Below are positions 11,361 to 22,690 of a stretch of 64,000 nt of DNA, in pieces (within the stretch, counting starts at the first letter, position 1; each line of letters starts with the position of its first letter). Made by a program: the position numbers and the translations under genes. Below the pieces are notes generated by a model. The model saw only the letters and a program-made list of their open reading frames with translations, searched no databases and was not told the origin of the DNA. Source of the DNA: Metellina segmentata (taxonomy: Eukaryota > Arthropoda > Arachnida > Araneae > Tetragnathidae); the NCBI GenBank assembly GCA_947359465.1, contig OX375873.1, positions 132,014,899-132,078,898 on the forward strand, written 5' to 3'.

Positions 11361-11760
11361 CTTCGTTCGAAACTCCCGCGACAAGTTCCAGAGACAAAAC
11401 GCCAAGTCCCACTTTCACCAAGTCCAACCTCGCCTCCCGAGAACTATCGGGCTCATTGTGTCACATCTGTCATCAACGCTGTCGCTGAGAAAAAAAAACC
11501 TCTCGAGTGAGAAAAAGCGGGGACAACAAATAACGACGCGTACCGCGAGTCGCTGGAAGCACGTTGTTGGCGGTCGTTCCGAGCAAGTGGCGTCGTCCGC
11601 TCTGAATGAAGGGCCACAGTGTTCTGGAGGAGGCCCGCTGACTCGGCGGGCGCACAGCAATCACGCCGCCCCGGCCCTGTGGTCGGGGCGTCCACGAGGA
11701 GGGCTGAGGAAAGGGGGAGTTTTTTTTATGGGTGTTTATCGACCCTGGTGCACATCTGAA
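11361..11760 (-). promoter_or_regulatory. GC-rich 5' leader and promoter block for the exon at 11306-11360
   Basis: This is the most GC- and CpG-rich block of the window. It contains an initiator-like TCATTC with its A at 11607 (minus strand) and GGAAC at +28 to +32, four of five positions of a downstream promoter element; no TATA box sits at the right distance. The leader would carry two small upstream frames that overlap at ATGA, the second being 13 codons at 11415-11456, which could damp translation of the main start. Longer opposing open frames here follow from high GC and show no protein features. The start site is a guess from motifs. Confidence 0.4.
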
Positions 11761-12044
11761 GGGGCGACTTGCTCCCCACGGGAATGAAAGGAGACAGTTG
11801 TGTTTTAAAGTGGAGTAGTTTTCATCGACTTCAAAGTGAAGGTTTCAACTTTTCGACCAGTACTTGCGCCGTGGTTGGTTAGGTTGGTGATTTTTATTCG
11901 AGGTGGAAATGAAGTGAGGGATATTTAATTAGATTTACGACTGCGATTAAAAAGTATCCGTAAAACTTCCTTTAAATATATGTATAGTAGATATCGTCTG
12001 TAAAATTTTACCAGATACTTTTACGAATAATATAAATATGGAGC
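11761..12044. other. Flank between promoter block and mariner relic
   Basis: GC content falls quickly to background. No feature supported. Confidence 0.4.
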
Positions 12045-12835
12045 AACAATCAGGAATTTATTTAATTTCATCGTCTGAAAATAAATTTGTTTTTGATAAG
12101 AGAAGAATTTTCACTTCGTTTATTTTCCAAAATGTCGAATGTAATTGAGCAAGGAACATACATTAAATTTTGTTTCCGCGATGGAATTTCTGCTGCAAAC
12201 ACGTTTATTTGAAATGTCGCGAAACGCTTTTATTGACGACTGTTTATCAAAAACAACAGTTTTTTAATGGTATAAAAAGTTTAAAGAAGGTAGAGAATCT
12301 GTCGTAGATGATTCGCGATCTGGTCGACCATCCACTTCGACTGATGATCGGCATGTCAATCAGGTCAATTAATAGGGGCTTAGTGATCGTGGTTTAACAA
12401 TAAGATACATTATTAAACAAGTTCCTATATCATTCGTCGAAGCGACAAGTCGAAAACAACCTAAAATGTGGTGAGATAACATGGGTTTAGCTTCACGACA
12501 GTGCGATTTATCACAATTCAGCTATTATTCGAGATTTTTTATTGCATAGCCTTCCCGAAATACGGTTCCACAAGCTCTGTATTCACCTGATATGTCACCG
12601 TGTGACTTTTTTTATTTATACAGGTGAAACTCCCTCTTCGTGGTCACCGTTTTGAGTCCATTGATGCGATAAAAGAAAATTCGATATGATTCGAATCATG
12701 AAGAGGTTTCACAAAAACGACTTAAAGGCATGTTTTGAGGATTGGAGAAAATGTTGTCATAACTGCATTGAAGTCGGAGATTACTTTGAAGGAGATATTT
12801 TCGACACGCATATCTCCAGAATGCCACATCCAATC
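12045..12835 (+). pseudogene. Mariner transposase pseudogene (copy 1)
   Basis: Translated pieces match the mariner (DD34D) family: an N-terminal MSNVIEQ segment from 12132, FKEGRESVVDDSRSGRPST (about 12280-12345), DRG-LTIR, an HDSA block holding the second catalytic Asp (about 12497), SPDMSPCDFF near the third (about 12590-12620), LPLRGHRFESIDAIKEN (about 12630-12680) and a C-terminal CFEDWRK...GDYFEGD (about 12735-12800). Several frameshifts and stops break it and the part with the first catalytic Asp is deleted, so it is dead. The 5' leader from 12045 is shared with copy 2 at 36228-36998. Terminal inverted repeats are not clear at either end. Confidence 0.9.
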
Positions 12836-12911
12836 GAAAAATGGACTTGAATTCTTGTTTTCGTCAAGAAATCGTTTTGCAGAATATCGTTTGCTCAATT
12901 ACTACCATTCT

Positions 12912-12950
12912 GTAGCCCGTTGTGTTGCTTCAGTACGGAGTTGATTAAAA
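12912..12950 (+). mobile_element. SINE-1 3'-end fragment
   Basis: tagcccgttgtgttgcttca followed by gtacggagttgattaaaa is the last 40 bp of SINE-1. It probably represents a heavily 5'-truncated insertion. Confidence 0.6.
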
Positions 12951-13013
12951 TACATACAAATACATATAATCGAACCATTCTATAAAACCTTTTTCTTTTT
13001 TTGGTAGATTATT

Positions 13014-13310
13014 AACGTCGCACTGACGCAACACAACGGACTATTTACTGGCTTATCCGAGATCAATCCCGAAGGGAATTATAAGAGGACACACCTCGTA
13101 ATTTTGAACCTGTCTAATTACGAGGTTGCAACTAACCGTCCCACTCTTCAAACTTTTACAACACGACAAAATTTAAGGACATTTGATGCCTTGATAGATT
13201 ACAAGTGCACCAATCCGCACAAACACGATAGTCTGGACTCTGGTTGGATCGAGCTTCGACCTCGCAACCCTCCCGTTGCTAATCCCTTTATACCACGAGC
13301 CTAATCATTT
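13014..13310 (-). mobile_element. SINE-1, head type 2
   Basis: Reads on + as ttaacgtcgcactgacgcaac (tail side), cctcgtaattttgaac, cccactcttcaaactt, aaggacatttgatgcc, gtgcaccaatcc and finally a tRNA-like head with gttggatcgagcttcgacct and cgcaaccctcccgttgctaa. A 30-bp segment near 13105-13130 seems duplicated or inverted inside the body. Old copy. Confidence 0.75.
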
Positions 13311-14144
13311 TTGTTATAAACGTCTTATTTAATGTTGATTGAGTCGGTTTGCAGCTAGTTTTCATTCCTAGCAGAGTAGTTTTCATGCTTTTGACTGTCA
13401 GTTTCAATGTCTATGTTGTTAACTGTCTTACCTCAAAAAGGATGAGCAAGAATTCCTAATTAAAATAGTTGTTAATTTAATTTCAATTAAGTTTTGCTTA
13501 CTCTTCCATCACCAAATAGATCATCCCTCGTTTCCAGTTATTAGAAGTTACGAGACAAATTGTATTATTTTATCGTCTGTTTTTACATAATTTATAAATG
13601 TTTATCGCTTGCTTTTTCGTTCATTTTTACACGAGAGTACTTTTCACCTAGCGATTTAATTCTTACATTGTAATTAATTATCGAACAAGATGTTGAATGA
13701 TTTGACACCTCACTCTCCAAACTTCAAACCACAGATTTTACATTTACTAGGCCCGCCAAAAACGACATATGGCATATTGCATATCTAGGTATCCAATATT
13801 TCGGCCTATTCAATTAGCCGTTTGGCGACGAAATTTTTAATCGCCAATTTGGCTATGAGTCGCATTCTTGAGGTTTGTTGGTAATGCGACATATGAACGA
13901 TCTAAAGTTTTTTATCCACGAACCACAGGGTCAAAAGGTCTAGTAACTAGGTAAGGTAAATTATAATTATAATAATACAAAGGGTAAAATCATTATGACA
14001 GTGCAGCAGCATTGAGTATAAATTACGTACAAATTTAAAATAAGTGAACCACTGAAGTTTCAGTTTTTAATATTAATCTTACAAATTAATATTTTTATAA
14101 ACATTGTCAAAGCTAATGGGTTCAAATATCGAGACAAAAGTTTG

Positions 14145-14145
<1 letters not shown>
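13311..14145. other. Unassigned DNA
   Basis: A short SINE-1-like body scrap (cacctcactctccaaacttc) lies near 13703-13722. Otherwise nothing is recognised. Confidence 0.4.

Positions 14146-14181
<36 letters not shown>
14146..14181. repeat. (TA)n microsatellite
   Basis: About 17 TA units. Confidence 0.95.
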
Positions 14182-14183
<2 letters not shown>

Positions 14184-14734
14184 ATATTGAAATAAATTGT
14201 CTTTTTATCTTCGTTCGATGAAACATTTTCCGAAGGAATTTGGAATTTTAAAGGTGAAGACAGTTTCATATATTAATTTTATTTTTAAACAGTTTTATGT
14301 TTAGACGCATTGTAATTAGTTTACTAATTTCAAAAAATCACAGTTTTGTTTCATCAATCAACACATTTTACCAAACAGCTTTGGCGAAGGCATTCAGATT
14401 GGATTAACTTGAGTTTTTATTCATTTTACAATGTGTTACAATTTTTCTTTACCCTTTGATGGGAAAACAAATTTCCCAGAATATTAATGTATTTACCAGG
14501 AACTGAAATGTTCAGCAACTATTTTACTGTTTCAATTCAATGAATTGGCGTAAATATAAATGAAACTTATTTTTGAGATTAAAGGATATTTCAAAGAACT
14601 ATGCAACAAAATAAAAGAGAGTATTCGTGGAATTAAAATCTGAAAGAAATTATAAAAAAATACCTTTCATAATCTTCGTATTAAAAAATGCGTTTTATTA
14701 CGTCTGTTGAGCGTAAGGGAATAATAGTTCTTAT
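14182..14734. other. AT-rich DNA, nothing recognised
   Basis: No supported feature between the TA tract and the SINE target duplication. Confidence 0.4.
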
Positions 14735-14747
14735 GCAATCAATTTGG

Positions 14748-15083
14748 TAATTGGTAATTGGTAATTTTTAGTTAACGTCGTACTAGAGCAACACAACGGG
14801 CTATTGACGACGGTCCGGGATCAGTCCCTTAAGGGAAAGATCCGAGGACAACACTTCGTAATTTTGAACCACGGTCAGATGACGAAGCAACACCTGAGCT
14901 GGCACCCCACTCTCCAAACTTCCACGCCAACCCAACGTGAGGACTTTCGGCCACGACAGATTTAAGGTGCACCAGCCGCCTCTACACCATACGCTTTCAA
15001 ACATCCATGCCCGAACCCGGATTCGAACCAGGAACCTTCCGATCTAGAGGCTAACACCTTAACCACTATACCGGTTGGTCGGC
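14748..15083 (-). mobile_element. SINE-1, head type 1, full length with 13-bp target duplication
   Basis: The 13-bp direct repeat GCAATCAATTTGG occurs at 14735-14747 and 15084-15096. Between them, read on the minus strand, lie the tRNA-like head with B box GTTCGAATCC, the family body and a tail of repeated ATTACCA units. It closely resembles the copy at 4855 and is among the youngest SINEs here. The 67-codon open frame in it is a by-product, nearly identical in the copy at 4935-5138. Confidence 0.92.
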
Positions 15084-15387
15084 GCAATCAATTTGGAAAA
15101 AAAAATAGATTTAAGTTGCATATTTTAGAGCCTCATCTAGTAATATATTCGGTTGCATATTTTAGAGCCTCAATTAGGATTAGTTTTCGTATCGTATAAT
15201 TGCTCAAAGCTTGTATCAATATATTGAAAAAAACCACGTGCATTACAATATCTTTAATACATAAAAACGATCTGTGTTTGCATCATTTTACTGGTATAGT
15301 TACATGACCATTTTACAATTTTGCATTTTATTTCCTGTTCGAGTTTTTGAAACAAACAACTCCTAAACTGCACATACAAAACTAATA
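15084..15387. other. AT-rich flank with a short direct repeat
   Basis: The 20-base string ttgcatattttagagcctca occurs twice, near 15116 and 15153. Nothing else seen. Confidence 0.5.
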
Positions 15388-15848
15388 TTAACCCCTTGGT
15401 ACAGATTTATTTGAAAAAAAAAATTATTCGGTAAAAGTAGATCGGATAATCGTTTTCCCATTAGTTACTGTTACATTTTCGTATTATCGTTTGCACACTA
15501 GTTACTGTTATATTTGCGTGTAATTTCGTTTGATAAGAATGGCAACAGTATGAGAGAGATCGCACAGATTCTGATCTCCAGGTTCATTCTAAAAAAGAAT
15601 GTCTGATAACGCAGCCGTGTAAATATTTCTATGTATGGAGTCAGATTAAATAAAGTGTATTTTTATAAAGAACGATTGAATAATTTGATTCAAGGAGAGT
15701 CTCGTAACACCAATCGCTCTTGCCATGAACAAGAATGTGCATGTTTAATTTTGTCCTAGTTTGAATGGCGAATTAGACTCGTCATCCGTAACTTAACCGA
15801 AACATATGTATGACGAGGATCAGTCGTCAAATGTACCCAAGGGGTTAA
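15388..15848. mobile_element. TTAA-flanked MITE with ACCCCTTGGTAC-type ends
   Basis: Left end TTAACCCCTTGGTACAGATT and right end AAATGTACCCAAGGGGTTAA are inverted repeats bordered by TTAA at 15388-15391 and 15845-15848. The internal 430 bp has no coding capacity. TTAA target use is typical of piggyBac-like elements; the class is inferred only from that. Confidence 0.65.
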
Positions 15849-15889
15849 AATTACTGACATTATATGTGTTGCGATCCAAAATTGAGTTC

Positions 15890-16180
15890 CTTCGTCATCT
15901 GACCAAGGTTTAAAATTACGAGGTACTGTCCTCGAATCGCTACCTTAGGGATTGAGTGACCATGGAAACCGGTTGAAAGAGTAGCGGATTAGCATCCGGA
16001 CCGTTGCGAGTTCGATTCCGACCAAAGACCGTCATGCAGAAAGGGGGCAGGTGCGCGTTCAATTTGTCATATCATCAAATGTCCTCACTTTGGCGTGGTG
16101 TTCAAATTTGGACAGTGGGGTGTGTGCTCATGTGTTGACCTCGTCATCTGCGATTATCTTTGTAATCTGTAATTATTACT
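15890..16180 (+). mobile_element. Two joined SINE-1 pieces (tail fragment, then head type 2 with body)
   Basis: 15890-15955 is the late body of one copy (cgtcatctgaccaaggttta, ttacgaggta, ctgtcctcga). It is followed directly by a type 2 head (15961-16035: ccggttgaaagagtagcgga, B box GAGTTCGATTCC) and body (caaatgtcctcactttgg, ttggacagtggggtg). The join suggests insertion of one SINE into or next to another. Confidence 0.7.
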
Positions 16181-16184
16181 CAAC

Positions 16185-16325
16185 GGATTTGAAATCTGCG
16201 GAAAATTTTACTTCATATTGATACCTAAAATTATGATTTTCTTAAATGAATAATTTTTAAATTGAATATATCTTTAACGGATTTTAAATCTGCGGAAAAG
16301 TTTACACCAGATTAGTACCTTACAC
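16185..16325. repeat. Internal scrap of the snap-back MITE family
   Basis: acggatttgaaatctgcgga and aaattttac, and again acggattttaaatctgcgga with gtttacaccagat, match the arms of the element at 34041-34489. Only the core is present. Confidence 0.5.
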
Positions 16326-16385
16326 CACGGGCACATGCATCATATAATAAACCCACCATCCTCAAATGATGATTCGCTGTTTGTC

Positions 16386-16450
16386 GAGCCACGGTAGCCC
16401 ATTTGGAAGAGTAGCCGATTGGCAACCGGAGGTTTGTTACTCCAGTGCGA
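16386..16450 (+). mobile_element. SINE-1 type 2 head fragment
   Basis: gccacggtagcccatttgga then agagtagccgattggcaacc matches the tRNA-like head of the type 2 SINEs. The body is absent. Confidence 0.55.
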
Positions 16451-17977
16451 CCTCACTTAACTACTAACGCATCTCCTAATGCGTGTCTAAAACACGTAAA
16501 TGTAACCACTTATTCTATTCTAAGAGGCTTTATTTATTGGAATAACAAATGCTTCTATGGCGAAGGTAAAAATTCATAACCGATATTCCTTATCGGTTAC
16601 AAGATGTCTGAACACACCCTCCATCAAAAATCCGATAAGGTGCATCCGGTAATAAATTGTCTATTTCCCAAATACCTCTTCAACATTACACATACATTTG
16701 CCAGAACTCCAACTCTTGAACAAACACTTAGCTCACCAGTAGGTGTGGAGGTGTTCCTTCAATCATCCTCTGAGATATCGTTCTGACTCCAACTGCTGAC
16801 AGTTACCACATGGAGTCTGCAGCTCATCCACTCTAAAAACAAGATTCGCAAGTTTTCAACATTTGTGATACTTTGTTTAGATTAAGAGAATAAAGTCGTC
16901 CCTGAGTTGTTATCTGATGGTGGAGATCAACATAGAAGAGCTACTGCTTTAGAGGGGAAAATTGCTTGTATTCTGCGTTTTGTTTGGTTTATCGGATTGA
17001 ATTTTTCTTGTCGGATTTTGTGAAAGTACATTGTAAAAACAATCGCCATTTCGAACTTTTTTAACATAATAAAACAAACTATTGCATAAGCACTTCTCGA
17101 ATTAAATGTTTGTGTCTGATTCTTGTGCCATTGAAGATGGGCAAAATAAACTTTCAGTAATATATCTGTAGCTCATTGTTTTTTTCTTAAAATAAGATCC
17201 AGATACTTCTTAAATCATATAAGAGGTAGCAAATATGCTTGAGAGTTTTGATTGCGTTTCATTAATTGTCACAATTGCACTCTTCCTTTTATTTTTAAAA
17301 TGCTTTAATTGCATTGCTGAATCACAATTTTACGATTCCTTACATTCCTGAAAATGTTGATACTTTTGTATTACTAGTCACAATTGCATAATTTCTCAAG
17401 TACCTAAATTAACAACATATTGGATGGTTGGAAATTTGACGTATTGGCAGATTTAAAAAAATGTATTCCAAATTTTTGTCACATTTTTTATTTTATGAAA
17501 TGCTTTCCCACGTAATTTGATGGGAACATATTAATGTACTAACTCGAAAAAAATTTCGATCGAAATTTTACCAGGTGGTTTTGTAAGACAAAGCCTTTCA
17601 AAACACTGAAAAAGCTGTCAAATGCCGAAAACAAATATTTTTCACCACTAATATTTTTTAATATATTTTCCAAAGAAAACATTTAAATTTAACCATTTCA
17701 AAATCCTTAGAATCTTAACAATTAGAAACTCTAGGTAGTGTTGATGCAATAACAAAAAATAATTGTTTGACTGATGATTTAATAGTTAGCTTTGATGATA
17801 TCTAAACCTATTTTATGAAGACATCATTTCATTTAAATATCCGTCTTATTAGTACTCGTATAACCAAATATAAATAGAGTGACAAACCGAAACTAAATAT
17901 CTCAAGTATTTAATATAGCTTTTACAGCTCTCCGAGAAGGAAAGTATAATGTTCTTCGAGGATACAAATAATATATA
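16451..17977. other. AT-rich DNA, nothing recognised
   Basis: A 60-codon frame at 16604-16786 (+) starts from ATG but shows no domain or splice signal. No repeat family recognised in this 1.5 kb. Confidence 0.4.
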
Positions 17978-18045
17978 TACAGTGAAACCTCTATAAAGAG
18001 ACCACCCTTTGGACCATAAAAAATCGGTCTTTCATAAGAGGTAGT
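17978..18045 (+). mobile_element. Solo pogo/Tigger-like terminal repeat
   Basis: tacagtgaaacctctataaa followed by gagaccacc has the look of Tigger/pogo ends (TA, then CAGTGAAACCTCT). No partner end is found downstream, so this is a broken element. Confidence 0.4.
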
Positions 18046-18439
18046 CTCTGAATAGAAGTAATGGGTAAAGCAAGGTTTCATGCATTAAGTACTACAAAAA
18101 ATTATTATTGATTTAGTTTATTATTTTTCATGTCTATACAGCTTTATAAAGAAGGAATTAATTGAAGTTTGCTTTGATTTTAACAATTTTTCATTAACAA
18201 TTTTTATTTCTAAACACTCTTTGATCTCTTCGAACAAATTATTTATTTTAGTATCATCTCTAATAGGTATCGAACTTTTTATCATTTTTTTCTTTCTTGA
18301 TATTAAATAGAAGTTTTAACTGGAGGAACCTTGTCGTCTGAGTAAAAATGAGCTCCTAAAATAGATTTTAAAAAAATCTTGAATATAGTATCATTCATTC
18401 TTAATGGTTGTAGAATTTATGTTGGGGGCCCCTGTCTGC
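18046..18439. other. AT-rich DNA, nothing recognised
   Basis: Probably the decayed interior of the element starting at 17978, but no coding trace is visible. Confidence 0.3.
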
Positions 18440-18905
18440 TCATTTTGTAAATAGCACCTTAACCATAGCAAAATTGTCAAAATTGAAATAAAAACCTAAC
18501 CACGATTTGAAAGATATAAATGACACCAATCCATACGGTTCTACAATTAATGACGCATATAACGGAATTGCTCTTTAGTTTATCTATATGCTTTCTAAAT
18601 TCATGGGAACCAAAAAGGTCACTTTTCACTTTGAAAGCAATGAATAATTGAGTTTACATCAATTTTCTAACAAAAAAGTAATGTCCTGTCCGCTCCTTTT
18701 ATTATTGATAGCACCCTTCACCTTAAACCATTCGGGGTAAAATTTTCTGAAATAAAATAGAACGTAATCACCGATTTGAAAGCTATAAATACCACCAATC
18801 GAGCGGTTATACAATTAACTTGACGCTCATAACGGAATTGCTCTTGAGTTTATCTCTTTATGCTTTCTAAATTCTTGGGAACAAAAAAGGTCACTTTTCA
18901 ATTTA
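18440..18905. repeat. Tandem duplication of about 240 bp
   Basis: Both halves have ctgtc-gctc, aaatagcacc or gatagcaccc, caaaattgtcaaaattgaaa or its taaaattttctgaaataaaa variant, gatttgaaag-tataaat, caccaatc, taacggaattgctctt, gctttctaaattc and aaaaaggtcacttttca, in order. Confidence 0.75.
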
Positions 18906-19881
18906 TTTCCCACTTATTCCCAGTGTGAAAAAAAAACAAGCGACAACGCTGGTTAGTTTCAGGAGGTCTGACAGAAATGAAGTGGACGCTTATATCTTCA
19001 AATGGATAATGCAGTTAAGCTGTCAAGTGAAGGAAGCAAGATAATCATTTATCACAGATTCCATTCTCAATATCCTTGGTATTTAGGGCCCAGAAACATA
19101 CTTGGGGGAAATGTTTCTTTTATTGCCTTAATGGTAACGATCCAGTTGCTGTGCGCACAGTTAATTGAAAACTAATTTAAAAGGTGGTATAATACATATT
19201 TAAACATGGTTTTTGACTTGAGCAAAGTTATTGCAAGTAAATTGATTTGGAATGTATGAGCGGATACATGGTTGAGTGAGAGTTCCGTGTTTAAATTGCT
19301 TTGAAAGCTTAATTATTTTCATGTTATAAATTTATAGATTAAAAAAAGGTTTAACGTTTAGGCGAAATGAATTTCGGGGAGTTATGAGTAAAAAATGCAA
19401 AAAGGCAACAGTCTGCGCTTGTCAGTTGTGTCATTTTCCATATTTAATCTTCTATTAATCGCTTGTTTTTATATTGCTGCAGGTAAACACATACACATGT
19501 ACAAGCGTTTATGCAATGTTTTTAAATGGTGTTTTTTTAGCACTTCATTATAAATATATGAGGAAAAAATATTGTCTATAGAATCTCCCTATCTTCAAAA
19601 ATACTTCCCTATGCTTTTTATTCCAAAAGGATGTCCAAAAAAGGAGGAAACCAAAAATTTCTATCCCTCCACATCGTTTAAGTAATTTAACCTCTGAGGG
19701 GTTCATGTGCATTTATCCGTTGTGCAAGCTGCAATTTTCCCTGTATATCTTCTGAATAAGTTTGATCTTGACTATTTTCATCTTTCATGCGATTCTATCA
19801 ACCAATAGATTAGGACCATAACCATTATACAGATTACACAACCATTGTAGGTTGCGGGGAGTTAAAATAATATTTTATACA
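18906..19881. other. Unassigned DNA
   Basis: No repeat family or coding region recognised up to the hAT target duplication. Confidence 0.4.
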
Positions 19882-19889
19882 CTTCTCAG

Positions 19890-20431
19890 TGGTGATGCGA
19901 CATCGACAATAAAACATCGATGTTCAATATTAAAGCATCAATGTTAAAAATATATCGGCCCCAAACCATCGATGTTTTTAACATCGATCTATTTAAACTG
20001 CTTTTCCTCTTTTTTTCAAAACTGGTTCAGTACTGGTTAAAAAAAACATCGACAGTGTAAAAACATTGAAAATGTAAAAACATCGAAGTTAAGCAAGCAT
20101 AGGATCCAAAAAATAGATGTTTTTTTATAAAACATCGATGTTGCATCCCTATTGTCTCGTTGCTAGGGTCGCCGTTCACCCTTTTATTCACGTCCTTTTC
20201 AGACCTTTCACCCTTGGCCACTTTGGTCTAAAAGTATCTTCACTTTACTGATTACAAAAATTATGCTACTTGGTTATTTTTTTAATTTTTATAATAATAC
20301 TTTTTTCATTCAAAAAATAAAACATCGACGAGGGTAAACATCGATTAAACAAACATCGGCTCCAATAGATACATCGATGGTAAATACATCGATGTTTTTT
20401 ATAAAACATCGACGTCGATGTCGCATTCCTA
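19890..20431 (-). mobile_element. Non-autonomous hAT element (copy 1) with perfect 8-bp target duplication
   Basis: The element is bordered by CTTCTCAG at 19882-19889 and 20432-20439, the 8-bp duplication typical of hAT transposons. Ends are TGGTGATGCGACATCG (left) and CGATGTCGCATTCCTA (right), inverted repeats of a TAGGGATGCGACATCG type. The interior is crowded with the palindrome ACATCGATGT in both orientations, probably transposase-binding sites. A second copy of the end, CCCTA at 20151, lies 280 bp inside the 20431 end. Set on the minus strand to match the copy at 38763-39837. The 64-codon frame at 20027-20221 crosses the internal end and is not convincing. Confidence 0.9.
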
Positions 20432-20691
20432 CTTCTCAGTGACGTACCAATGTATTCTCAAAGAATACACCTCCATGATTACCAGTACTTTTCACCAATG
20501 CAACTTTTAATTCATAATTTAAAAAACTATCTTGCTACCAAAATGTAACTTATTACATACAAAATAACAAAGATAATAATAATAACATTCTATTTAATTG
20601 TTTCCCTGTAATTTGTTATTTATAAATATAGATTACATTATATATATATATAAATTAATAAAAGAAGATTTTGTCTCTCCCAGAGCATAGA

Positions 20692-20827
<136 letters not shown>

Positions 20828-20964
20828 TTGCTCTTTCGCTATAAAAATCGAACTATCCTATCTTATTTAATTGTTTAAATGAATCTGGATTAATTTTTCT
20901 GAATCAATTTAATGAATTCTGAATATGGATCTTTCCACCTTTTTAAAAATTTAAACTACATAAC

Positions 20965-21123
20965 TTAACCTTTAGACTACAGCCGGTACAGCAGTTGTGC
21001 CATGATCGCGCCCATCAAGAATTTAGACCACGGGTAATACATCTATTGCACCTTGAAAGTTATAAGAATTGCAACAAGAAAGAATCGCGCTTGTTATATC
21101 TATAGCCTCAGTCAAAATGTTAA
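20965..21123. mobile_element. TTAA-flanked MITE, TTTAGACTAC family
   Basis: Begins TTAACCTTTAGACTACAGCC and ends GAGGCTATAG-type text reversed, cagtcaaaatgttaa; TTAA at both borders (20965-20968, 21120-21123). The core ccttgaaagttataagaatt with gcaacaagaaagaatcgcgc recurs at 28511-28655 and 31073-31294. A 72-codon frame on + overlaps it by chance. Confidence 0.65.
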
Positions 21124-21399
21124 ATTTTAGTGTTATGTTTTTTTTTCTATGCGGAATTAAACTGCAATGTTTTTCAATTGATTTCCGCTCTAGATCTGTA
21201 AGAACTATTCTGTCTGCCACGAGAACTACTTCCTCTACAAAGTCTGGATGTGGATGTCACTATAGGAACGAGGATCGTTCATTTTGAGTAGAGGTGACAT
21301 TGCGGATGTCTCCATTTTATTTTTGTTTATAGCGATTGTCTTTGGTGTAAAGTTGTAGTTTACCAGTATAGAGTCTTGCAACAATAAATTCTTTCAATA

Positions 21400-22061
21400 T
21401 ACATCAGAATCTCATTACAACGGACTAATAGGGTCTGAAGGTTGTCCGTTTTAATGAAAGTCCGGTTTATAACAAACAATTCTTATAGGGGTGTAGTGTA
21501 ACAGCGATGGAAGTAGAATAGTTAGCTATAAAAACTGTTTATTATATATCAGATTTAAAAAAAAAAACACCTTTCAACATAGGTTGAATTGAAAAATATG
21601 TGTACGTATGGGCACTGCATTAATCTTTAGAACAAGAAGGTTGTTGGTTGTTGATATCTTATGTTGTTTGTTGATTCCAAATTGCTGTGTGGTTGGTTGA
21701 AAAAATAAATTTTTTTAAACCAATTATTGTAAGTAATCAACATAATCAGCAATCAGCAACCAACAACAGCAATTTGGAATCAACAAACAACATCAGCAAT
21801 CCACAACCAACAACCTTCTTGTTCTAAAGATTAATGCAGTGCATACGTACACATATTTTTCAATTCACGGAGTCGGAGTTTCAATTCACGGTACAATTCA
21901 TTTCAAGTGACGGAGGTGCCTTTAGGTGCTTTAGGGCATTTCTATTTGCCGATTATACAACATACTGAATAACAAATTTTAAATGGTCGTTCACTTCGCT
22001 CACTGCCCGTTATAAGCGAAGTCCGTTACAATAGGGTCCGTTATAATGAGGTTCTACTGTA
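21400..22061. mobile_element. Pogo/Tigger-like MITE with a long internal hairpin
   Basis: The right end, reversed, reads TACAGTAGAACCTCATTATA then ACGGACC; the left end is TACATCAGAATCTCATTACA then ACGGAC. Both sit on TA, the target used by Tc1/mariner/pogo elements. Inside, arms at about 21590-21700 and 21735-21865 are reverse complements for over 100 bp (shared: gtgtacgtatg, gcactgcattaatctttaga, acaagaaggttgttggttgt, tgttgattccaaattgctgt), around a loop of about 40 bp. No transposase. Confidence 0.8.
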
Positions 22062-22134
22062 TTAAGTGAGTTTGCTATTAAGTTAGCCACCTATAACAAA
22101 ATAAAACACATTTTTTCAAGCAACCCCTTTAAAA

Positions 22135-22690
22135 AATGAGTTGATTGGGGTTTATGGCAACCAACCACATATTGTGCAGCTGCGTCAAATTCAAGACATG
22201 TAACGTCAAGCAATGGATATACACCTAAAATAGACACAATAGAGAAATACACCCAATATAAGTTACATGAATCAAACCTGCATCGTCTTCATGGAAAATG
22301 GGTTGATTGGGTATAATGGCGCAAGGGTCATATTTGCCAAGCTGCGCCAAGCAACGTCAAGTAAATGAACCTACAGACAAGGTGAATTGGGTTTTGGGTT
22401 TCATAGCACAATGGTAACATTTGACAATACTGCGCCTGTAAGTAAAGATAACGTCAATTAATGGACATAAATGTACACAAAGAAATTTTACTGACAGAAG
22501 GCAGAAGTACACGCAGGCATTAGAAATCTGCGTCACCTGAAATTCTTAGAAGACATGCACTGACGCAAAGCTTTACTGACATAGAAGAGATGAATACAAA
22601 CATAGAGGAATTGAATCTATTCCGTCTACAACTCGAAAGTTGCTAGGGCAGTGGGCAAACCAACAGACCCACGGCGACCCCGCATAGTAA
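22135..22690 (-). mobile_element. Cluster of SINE-2 pieces
   Basis: Tail motifs recur at 22139 (ttgattggggtttatggcaa), 22300 (gattgggtataatggcgcaa, gggtcatatttgcc) and 22390 (gggttttgggtttcatagca). The third runs through the body motif gaaattttactgacagaag to a tRNA-like head ending ggcagtgggcaaacca-caga-cccacggcgacccc near 22680. A second body start at 22572 (ctttactgacatagaagag) shows a partial internal duplication. The 90-codon minus frame is inside this SINE. Confidence 0.6.

Noticed and set aside
11311..11787. 158-codon + frame and several minus frames in the GC-rich block
   Set aside because: Arg/Pro/Ser-rich without domains; long frames are expected where GC is high. The short exon at 11306-11360 fits the signals better.
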